Shown here one piece after another: positions 60,026-64,000 of a stretch of DNA of 64,000 nt. A program made the translations under genes and the position numbers. Within the stretch, counting starts at the first letter, position 1. The number at the start of each line of letters is the position of its first letter. Source of the DNA: Bradyrhizobium erythrophlei (GTDB taxonomy: Bacteria > Pseudomonadota > Alphaproteobacteria > Rhizobiales > Xanthobacteraceae); the NCBI RefSeq assembly GCF_900129425.1, contig NZ_LT670817.1, forward strand, positions 8,770,001-8,834,000, given 5' to 3'. The notes under the pieces are model-generated. The model had not been told where the DNA came from. It saw only the letters and a list, made by a program, of their open reading frames with translations, and did not search any database.

Positions 60026-60084
60026 CAAAACGCCCAAACGCACGGTCTAACGTTGTCTTAACGGCGTTTCTCGCATAGAAGCGC

Positions 60085-60125
60085 TGCCTCTTCCCCTCTC
60101 CCGCTGGCGGAGGGGAGGCATTTTT
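60085..60125 (+). terminator. terminator-like hairpin in the asd leader
   Basis: TGCCTC...CCCCTC pairs with GAGGGGAGGCA and is followed by TTTTT (60121-60125). It lies 17 bp before the asd ATG, with no plus-strand gene ending near it. It could be an attenuator, or mark the end of an upstream transcript. Confidence 0.45.
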
Positions 60126-60141
60126 CTTCGGAGAGTGAACG

Positions 60142-61176
60142 ATGGGTTACAAAGTCGCGCTGGTCGGAGCGACCGGCAATGTCGGGCGGGAAATGCTCAA
60201 CATTCTAGACGAACGCAAATTCCCGGCCGACGAGGTCGTGGCATTGGCGTCGCGCCGCAGCATGGGCGTCGAAGTCTCCTATGGCGATCGTGCCCTCAAA
60301 TGCAAAGCGCTCGAACATTACGATTTCAGCGACGTCGATATCTGCCTGATGTCGGCAGGCGGCGCGGTGTCGAAGGAATGGTCGCCCAAGATCGCCGCCG
60401 CCGGCGCGGTCGTGATCGACAACTCATCGACCTGGCGGATGGATCCGGACGTGCCGCTGATCGTGCCCGAGGTCAATGCGGATGCGGTGGCAGGCTTCGT
60501 CAAGAAGAACATCATCGCCAACCCGAACTGCTCGACCGCGCAACTCGTGGTCGCGCTGAAGCCGCTGCACGACAAGGCGGTCATCAAGCGCGTCGTAGTT
60601 GCGACCTATCAATCGGTGTCGGGCGCCGGAAAGGACGCCATGGACGAGCTGTTTTCGCAGACCAAGGCGGTCTACACCAACAGCGAACTCATCAACAAGA
60701 AATTCCCCAAGCGGATCGCCTTCAACGTCATCCCCGAGATCGACGTGTTCATGGAGGACGGCTACACCAAGGAAGAGTGGAAGATGATGATGGAGACCAA
60801 GAAGATTCTTGATCCCAAAATCAGGCTGACCGCGACCTGCGTGCGGGTGCCGGTGTTCGTCGGCCATTCCGAGGCCGTCAATATCGAATTCGAAAATCCG
60901 ATTTCGGCCGATGAGGCGCGCGACATCCTGCGCAACGCGCCGGGCTGTCTCGTCATCGACAAGCATGAGCCGGGCGGCTACGTCACGCCCTACGAGGCCG
61001 CCGGCGAGGACGCGACCTACATCAGCCGCATCCGCGAGGACAACACCGTGGAGAACGGCCTGGTGCTGTGGTGCGTGTCGGACAATTTGCGCAAGGGCGC
61101 CGCGCTCAATGCGATCCAGATCGCCGAATGCCTGATCAATCGCAAGTTGATCAGCGCCAAGAAGAAAGCGGCGTAA
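60142..61176 (+). CDS. asd: aspartate-semialdehyde dehydrogenase
   Basis: A 344-residue NADPH-dependent enzyme that makes aspartate semialdehyde for lysine, threonine, methionine and diaminopimelate synthesis. The NADP motif VGATGNVGREM is near the start, and the active-site Cys130 lies in ANPNCSTAQ. GGAGAG lies just before the ATG. A terminator-like hairpin occupies the leader. Confidence 0.96.
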   Translation: MGYKVALVGATGNVGREMLNILDERKFPADEVVALASRRSMGVEVSYGDRALKCKALEHYDFSDVDICLMSAGGAVSKEWSPKIAAAGAVVIDNSSTWRMDPDVPLIVPEVNADAVAGFVKKNIIANPNCSTAQLVVALKPLHDKAVIKRVVVATYQSVSGAGKDAMDELFSQTKAVYTNSELINKKFPKRIAFNVIPEIDVFMEDGYTKEEWKMMMETKKILDPKIRLTATCVRVPVFVGHSEAVNIEFENPISADEARDILRNAPGCLVIDKHEPGGYVTPYEAAGEDATYISRIREDNTVENGLVLWCVSDNLRKGAALNAIQIAECLINRKLISAKKKAA

Positions 61177-61218
61177 AAGGCGGCGTGAGTCCCGCGCAAT
61201 CAAGGAGCCGGAATCGCA

Positions 61219-61770
61219 ATGACCGAGCAGCCGGCTCCCTATCGGCCCAATCCGATGCTGAAACGTCTTGAGCACGGGATCGAAAACGTGCTGTTCAACA
61301 GCCGCTGGCTGATGGCGCCGTTCTATCTCGGCCTGGTTGGCTGCCTCGCAGTCATGTTGTTCAAATTCTTCAAGAAGCTGTGGGAGTTCATCCTCCTCGC
61401 GCCCTCCGCCAGTGAGAACGATATCATCCTCGGCGCGCTGTCGCTGATCGACGTCTCGCTGGTCGGCAATCTGATCCTGATCGTGGTGTTTTCAGGTTAC
61501 GAGAATTTTGTGTCGCGGATCGACCCCGGCGACCACCCGGACTGGCCGGAATGGATGACCAAGGTCGATTTCGCAGGCCTGAAACAAAAGATGCTGGCCT
61601 CGATCGTCGCGATTTCGGCGATCCAGGTGCTGAAGGCATTCATGAACATCGACGCCGTGTTCGACGCCCAGAAGATGGGCTGGCTGGTCGGCGTGCACCT
61701 GGTGTTCGTGGTCTCGACCCTGGTGCTGGCGCTATCGGATCGCTGGAGCGGCGATCATGGCGGCGAATAG
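61219..61770 (+). CDS. YqhA family (UPF0114) membrane protein
   Basis: A 183-residue inner-membrane protein of the YqhA/TIGR00645 family. Three to four helices, with LFNSRWLMAPFYLGLVGCLAV near the start and VDFAGLKQKMLASIVAISAIQVLK in the middle, are diagnostic. Function is unknown. The last codons GGC-GGC-GAA-TAG lie within a family-6 repeat (61763-61836), so the repeat provides the stop. Confidence 0.9.
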   Translation: MTEQPAPYRPNPMLKRLEHGIENVLFNSRWLMAPFYLGLVGCLAVMLFKFFKKLWEFILLAPSASENDIILGALSLIDVSLVGNLILIVVFSGYENFVSRIDPGDHPDWPEWMTKVDFAGLKQKMLASIVAISAIQVLKAFMNIDAVFDAQKMGWLVGVHLVFVVSTLVLALSDRWSGDHGGE

Positions 61771-61836
61771 CGAATAGCGAATGGCGAGTGGCGAGTGGAT
61801 TTTCCCCTATTCGCCATTCGCCACTCCCTATTCGCG
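61763..61836. repeat. family-6 inverted repeat
   Basis: Left arm gcgaatagcgaatagcgaat, then ggcgagtggcgagtgg; right arm cctattcgccattcgccact. It overlaps the YqhA-family stop codon and ends seven bases before the carbonic anhydrase stop. The other copy is at 19984-20074. Confidence 0.7.
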
Positions 61837-61842
61837 CACTGG

Positions 61843-62478
61843 CTACCTAACGCTGCGAAATTCCTTCGCCACGGGGTCGAGTACGAAGAGCGAACCCTCG
61901 GCGACGCCGAAATAGGCGCCGTGAAGATGCAGTTCGCCGCGCTCGACGAGTGTCCGAACGAAGGGGAACGTCATCAGGTTTTCCAGGCTGCGGAACACGG
62001 CGGCCTTCTCGATCCGGATGGTGAAGTCAGCCATCGTCTCGTGGTCGCGCTGCTCGACCTGCTCTCCCGGCTTGATGAACATCGACATCCACTTGCCGAT
62101 GAAGTCGCCCGGCGACAGCGGCTCGATCTTGTCGATGAAGGCGCGGATGCCGCCGCATTGGGCATGGCCGAGCACCACGATGTGCTTTACGTGAAGAACT
62201 GAAACCGCGTATTCCAGCGCCGCCGATACGCCGTGCGCGTTGGCGTCGGGCTGATAGACCGGCACCAGATTGGCGATATTACGCATCACGAACAGTTCGC
62301 CGGGACCGGCATCGAAGATCACTTCCGGCGAGACCCGGGAATCGCAGCAGCCGATCACCATCACTTCGGGGGCCTGGCCGCGCTCGGACAGGTCGCGGTA
62401 ACGCGACTGCTCGGTGGGCAGCCGCTGCGAGGTGAAGGTCCGGTAGCCCTCAAGCAGATGTTGCGGAAACGATGACAT
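61843..62478 (-). CDS. beta-class carbonic anhydrase
   Basis: A 211-residue zinc enzyme that interconverts CO2 and bicarbonate. The active-site motifs are CCDSR (Cys44, Asp46, Arg48) and HAQCGG (His105, Cys108), so all zinc ligands are present. ELFVMRNIANLVP matches the family. The start at 62478 (MSSFPQ) replaces a much longer frame whose first part is a shadow of the next gene. Confidence 0.95.
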   Translation of the reverse strand: MSSFPQHLLEGYRTFTSQRLPTEQSRYRDLSERGQAPEVMVIGCCDSRVSPEVIFDAGPGELFVMRNIANLVPVYQPDANAHGVSAALEYAVSVLHVKHIVVLGHAQCGGIRAFIDKIEPLSPGDFIGKWMSMFIKPGEQVEQRDHETMADFTIRIEKAAVFRSLENLMTFPFVRTLVERGELHLHGAYFGVAEGSLFVLDPVAKEFRSVR

Positions 62479-62575
62479 GGCAATGGCTAACCATAGGCTG
62501 TGTTTGGGAACAAGTCTTTCGGACCGCGGGCTGAGATGATATCGCGGGAGCTTGGGAGCCGAAAGGAATAAGACC

Positions 62576-63454
62576 ATGATCCATCCGCGCCGCAGCCTGC
62601 TGTTCATGCCGGGATCGAACGCGCGGGCGCTGGAAAAAGCCCGCCATCTGCCGGCCGACGGCATCATCCTCGACCTCGAGGATTCCGTCGGCCTCGATGC
62701 CAAGGCTGTCGCCCGCGACCAGATCGCGAAAGCCGTCGCGGAGAGAGGGTTCGGCAAGCGCGAGGTCCTGATCCGCACCAACAGCCTCGATACGCCATGG
62801 TGGATCGACGACATCACCATGGCCGGCAAGGCCCGGCCCGACGGCATTCTGGTTCCAAAAATTTCCAGCGTGGCGGATCTCAGCGCGATCGCCGATCGCC
62901 TGGACGCCATCGGTGCCGACCCGTCGATCAGGGTGTGGGCGATGATCGAGACCGCGCGGGCGGTGCTCCACGCCGAAGAACTCGCCGCCGCCTCGCGCGA
63001 CCAAAGGACACGGCTGGCCGGTTTCGTGTTCGGGCCGAACGATCTTTCGCGGGAGACGCGGATCCGGATGCGTCCGGGCCGCGCGGCGATGATCCCTATG
63101 ATCACGCACTGCATTCTCGCCACCCGCGCCTACGGCCTCGAAATTCTCGACGGCCCCTACAGCGACTTCAGCGATTTCAACGGCTTTGGGCAGGAATGCG
63201 CGCAAGCCCGCGATCTCGGCTTTGACGGCAAGACGCTGATCCATCCCGGGCAGATCGAGGCCTGCAACGCGATCTTCACGCCGCCGGCGGAGGAGATTGC
63301 GCAAGCCCGCAAGATCATCGCGGCGTTCGAACGGCCGGAAAACACCGCGCGCGGCGCGATCCAGCTCGACGGTCAGATGGTGGAGCGGCTGCACGCCGAG
63401 ATGGCCCAGCGCACGATTGCGATTGCCGATGCGATCGCCGCGATGGGAAGTTGA
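62576..63454 (+). CDS. CitE-like CoA-ester lyase (HpcH/HpaI family)
   Basis: A 292-residue TIM-barrel protein of the citrate lyase beta-like group. RRSLLFMPGSNARALEKAR, DGIILDLEDSVG with the conserved Asp-Leu-Glu-Asp, WAMIETARAVLHAEELA and GFDGKTLIHPGQIEACN are the typical signatures. The enzymes cleave or form malyl-CoA or citramalyl-CoA bonds. It is divergent from the carbonic anhydrase. AAAGGA precedes the ATG at 62576. Confidence 0.92.
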   Translation: MIHPRRSLLFMPGSNARALEKARHLPADGIILDLEDSVGLDAKAVARDQIAKAVAERGFGKREVLIRTNSLDTPWWIDDITMAGKARPDGILVPKISSVADLSAIADRLDAIGADPSIRVWAMIETARAVLHAEELAAASRDQRTRLAGFVFGPNDLSRETRIRMRPGRAAMIPMITHCILATRAYGLEILDGPYSDFSDFNGFGQECAQARDLGFDGKTLIHPGQIEACNAIFTPPAEEIAQARKIIAAFERPENTARGAIQLDGQMVERLHAEMAQRTIAIADAIAAMGS

Positions 63455-63457
63455 CCT

Positions 63458-63496
63458 CTTACCCTCCCCTGGAGGGGGAGGGGAGGGGAGGGTAAG
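63458..63496. terminator. GC-rich hairpin between convergent genes
   Basis: CTTACCCTCCCCT pairs with AGGGGAGGGTAAG over a 13-base purine-rich loop. No T-run follows. It separates the CitE-like gene from the glycosyltransferase gene and may end both transcripts. Confidence 0.5.
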
Positions 63497-63499
63497 GAT

Positions 63500-64000
63500 C
63501 TAGCCCATTCCAAACCGCTCCGCCGCCCAGGCATACAGGCTGCCGGCGACGGGCGGCTGGTTGCCTCGGCCTTTCGGTGAGACGTGAAACCCGATGATGT
63601 CGGGATCGCCGGTCAGCGCCGAAAAATCCTGGGGTTCGAAGAACAGTTTTGGTTCAGCATGGACCGCGTAAAACGATTTGCGGGGCAATGCGTAGTGCAG
63701 TTCGCCGGCGCGGCGGGCCAGCGCGGTCAGCGCCGCCGGGCCATAAATCGCGACGCGTATATCGGACAGCCGTTTTGAGCCGCGCAACCTGCGAAGCGCG
63801 AAAGTCAGGCGGTGCCGCAACGCCAACCAGTCCGGCGTCAGTTCGTGCTGCCGCATCAGCGCGCCGAACGCCGCCACGATCGGATCGCCTGATGGCAGAT
63901 AGAGTACGGAATTGCCGAGCTGGCGCGGCCGCTCCCAGGCGAAGTATGGTTTTGCCGGGTCGATCTCGACCGGTTTAAGCAGCAGCACGTCGGCGTCGAG
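63500..64000 (-). CDS. glycosyltransferase-like protein, 5' part outside the window
   Basis: The frame is open to the window end and 167 codons are visible. The first visible residues read LDADVLLLKPVEID, a DxD-type motif typical of sugar-nucleotide-binding glycosyltransferases such as the OCH1/capsule-like group. The tail has AAIYGPAALTALA-like and ENDING-type FHVSPKGRGNQPP segments. The start is beyond 64000, so family and full length are uncertain. Confidence 0.6.
   Translation of the reverse strand, partial: LDADVLLLKPVEIDPAKPYFAWERPRQLGNSVLYLPSGDPIVAAFGALMRQHELTPDWLALRHRLTFALRRLRGSKRLSDIRVAIYGPAALTALARRAGELHYALPRKSFYAVHAEPKLFFEPQDFSALTGDPDIIGFHVSPKGRGNQPPVAGSLYAWAAERFGMG

Noticed and set aside
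62479..63123. N-terminal extension of the carbonic anhydrase
   Set aside because: The extension is a shadow of the CitE-like gene. The true start at 62478 fits the family length.

Overview
The window looks like a chromosomal segment of a Bradyrhizobium-type alphaproteobacterium (Bradyrhizobium or a close relative). This rests on high GC, on proteins that match remembered Bradyrhizobium/Rhodopseudomonas families (MatB, SdhCDAB, RlmN, the TAXI-type binding proteins, IalB), and on dense dispersed intergenic palindromes typical of that group. No database search was run, so genus placement is inference. I see no rRNA, insertion sequence, prophage, CRISPR array or plasmid module. There is one tRNA, tRNA-Ala(CGC).

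Layout. 1-1290 is gene-free and packed with repeats. 1291-5326 carries two small genes with recognisable CRP-type and FNR/FixK-type boxes, a polysaccharide deacetylase, a Cys-rich secreted peptide and an MFS exporter. 5493-13819 holds a Tat-exported hydrolase, a cytochrome P450, a class III nucleotide cyclase with a zinc-ribbon N-terminus, a TerB-like protein, an SDR, a glutamine amidotransferase whose 3' end is frameshifted, a SnoaL-like protein and an enoyl-CoA hydratase. 13927-22920 is mostly housekeeping: tRNA-Ala, YggT, DUF167, FolD, inorganic pyrophosphatase, an acetyltransferase, a DCC thiol protein, an FAD amine oxidase, TypA/BipA and a Crp/Fnr regulator. 23121-30613 has a lone receiver protein, a PCMT-like methyltransferase, PhoD and two TAXI-type binding proteins that flank pterin dehydratase and DUF1232 genes.

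30990-43564 contains a quinone oxidoreductase, a 2,4-dienoyl-CoA-reductase-like SDR, IalB, RlmN, a PAP2 phosphatase, an E. coli-type ArgG, a Pro-rich OmpA-family protein, an FkbM methyltransferase, ornithine aminotransferase and a GreA-like protein. 43603-50690 has an LLM flavin oxidoreductase, an AT-rich tandem-repeat patch, the sdhCDAB operon (complex II), a TauE exporter and an ABC binding protein. 50825-64000 has malonyl-CoA synthetase, an SDR, a fasciclin protein, a cytochrome b561 plus molybdopterin enzyme pair, a YbfB-like MFS protein, leuB, asd, a YqhA-family protein, a beta-carbonic anhydrase, a CitE-like lyase and a glycosyltransferase cut by the window end.

The genes serve central metabolism (complex II, leucine, lysine/threonine, arginine and folate pathways), acyl-CoA and malonate use, and envelope or redox functions. 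Nothing here is a convincing new defence or mobile system. The most interesting signals are regulatory and structural: a near-ideal CRP class II promoter, an FNR/FixK box placed exactly 40.5 nt from an ATG that lacks a Shine-Dalgarno, a repeat-mediated frameshift, repeats that supply protein C-termini or stop codons or sit inside the sdh operon, a membrane-anchored TAXI receptor without a permease, and a cytochrome b561/Mo-enzyme pair behind an ECF-like promoter.
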